Assembly: GCA_031279715.1 (NCBI GenBank)
Contig: JAITHY010000013.1
Location: 1 to 5,722, forward strand
Reading direction: 5' to 3'
DNA: 5,722 bases
Source of the DNA: Verrucomicrobiales bacterium
GTDB taxonomy: Bacteria; Verrucomicrobiota; Verrucomicrobiia; Methylacidiphilales; JAAUTS01
Part shown: positions 5,397-5,722 of the stretch, one piece after another
Position numbering within the stretch: position 1 is the stretch's first letter
Layout: each line of letters begins with the position of its first letter
Program-made: the position numbers and the translations under genes
The notes under the pieces: generated by a model
Seen by the model: the letters and a program-made list of their open reading frames with translations, nothing else
Databases searched by the model: none
What the model was told of the DNA's origin: nothing

Positions 5397-5722
5397 ACAA
5401 TCTTTTCACCCGCGTCGAGCCTCGCCTTTAACGCAATGGCGCCGATTTTTTCGGCGCGGAGTTTGCTGACGATGGCGGGGATGAGGCCCAGCGCGTAATC
5501 CACCTCAGCCTCGGTGTTGCGGGCGCTGAAGCTGAACCGTAGCGTGCCAACGGCGTGTTCTTGCGGGATGCCCATCGCCTTCAGGACATGGGAGATTTCC
5601 ACCGCGCCGGTCGTGCAGGCGCTGCCGGCGGAGGCGCAAATGCCGTGTTGGTCCAGCATGATGAGCAGCGCCTCGGCTTCAACGCCGGCAAAGGCCAGGC
5701 TGCTGGTGTTCGGTGTGCGTTG
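5393..5722 (-). CDS. Cysteine desulfurase, NifS/IscS type, C-terminal part
   Basis: The frame runs in from the right edge for 109 codons and stops at 5393-5395. The fragment begins QRTPNTSSLAFAGVEAEALL, the typical desulfurase stretch after the PLP domain. It then shows CASAGSACTTG with the mobile-loop catalytic cysteine (codon 5615-5617), HVLKAMGIP, and GTLRFSFSARNTEAEVD with the conserved Arg. These match group I (NifS/IscS) desulfurases, which take sulfur from cysteine as a protein persulfide for Fe-S cluster or tRNA thiolation pathways. The N-terminal domain with the PLP lysine is outside the window. Whether it serves Fe-S assembly or tRNA thiolation cannot be told from this part. An internal ATG at 5657-5659 is not the start, because the conserved sequence continues upstream. 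The stop overlaps the next gene by four bases. Confidence 0.93.
   Translation of the reverse strand, partial: QRTPNTSSLAFAGVEAEALLIMLDQHGICASAGSACTTGAVEISHVLKAMGIPQEHAVGTLRFSFSARNTEAEVDYALGLIPAIVSKLRAEKIGAIALKARLDAGEKIV

Noticed and set aside
4440..5498. Two long + strand open frames opposite the aminotransferase gene (133 and 214 codons).
   Set aside because: They are antisense to a clearly conserved protein, are arginine- and proline-rich as expected for GC-rich shadow frames, and show no family motif.

Overview
The window looks like an ordinary chromosomal stretch of a GC-rich Gram-negative bacterium. Outer-membrane barrel proteins (an autotransporter tail and a TonB-dependent receptor), a lipoprotein-maturation enzyme and a cobalamin riboswitch all point to a diderm. 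The Lgt N-terminus (MLAYYIHNLDPF), the style of the autotransporter tail and the 'ATCCACAGA...GCGCAATCCGCG...TCTGTGGAT' intergenic palindrome remind me of Verrucomicrobiota, possibly Opitutae-like. That placement is inference from recall, not a database match.

Layout, left to right. (1) 1-144 (+): C-terminal tail of an autotransporter-type beta-barrel protein. (2) 152-223: long interrupted palindrome with T-runs on both sides, between convergent genes and probably a bidirectional terminator. (3) 255-1055 (-): lgt, prolipoprotein diacylglyceryl transferase. (4) 1056-1167: divergent promoter region. (5) 1168-1742 (+): rplU-rpmA, ribosomal proteins L21 and L27, ending in a strong hairpin terminator. 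(6) 1803-2233: long leader holding a candidate promoter, a cobalamin riboswitch with a recognisable L5-L13 kissing pair, and a two-hairpin switch that hides or frees the Shine-Dalgarno site of the next gene. (7) 2234-4141 (+): btuB-like vitamin B12 TonB-dependent receptor. (8) 4164-4200: terminator shared by two convergent transcripts. (9) 4212-5722 (-): two overlapping genes for class V PLP enzymes, a NifS/IscS-type cysteine desulfurase (partial, upstream) and a class V aminotransferase-fold protein lacking the desulfurase cysteine.

The genes are mostly unrelated housekeeping units. The clear functional pairing is riboswitch plus BtuB: B12 sensed in the mRNA leader limits synthesis of its own outer-membrane importer. 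rplU-rpmA is a conserved ribosomal operon, and the two PLP enzymes are translationally coupled by an ATGA overlap.

The most unusual signal is a short dispersed motif, CGCTGACNGTGA. It occurs nine times exactly, with many near copies, on both strands, inside genes, between genes, and as an inverted pair forming the terminator at 4164-4200. This is the layout of DNA uptake sequences in Neisseria and Pasteurellaceae, or of other highly iterated genomic motifs. I recognise no described motif with this sequence.
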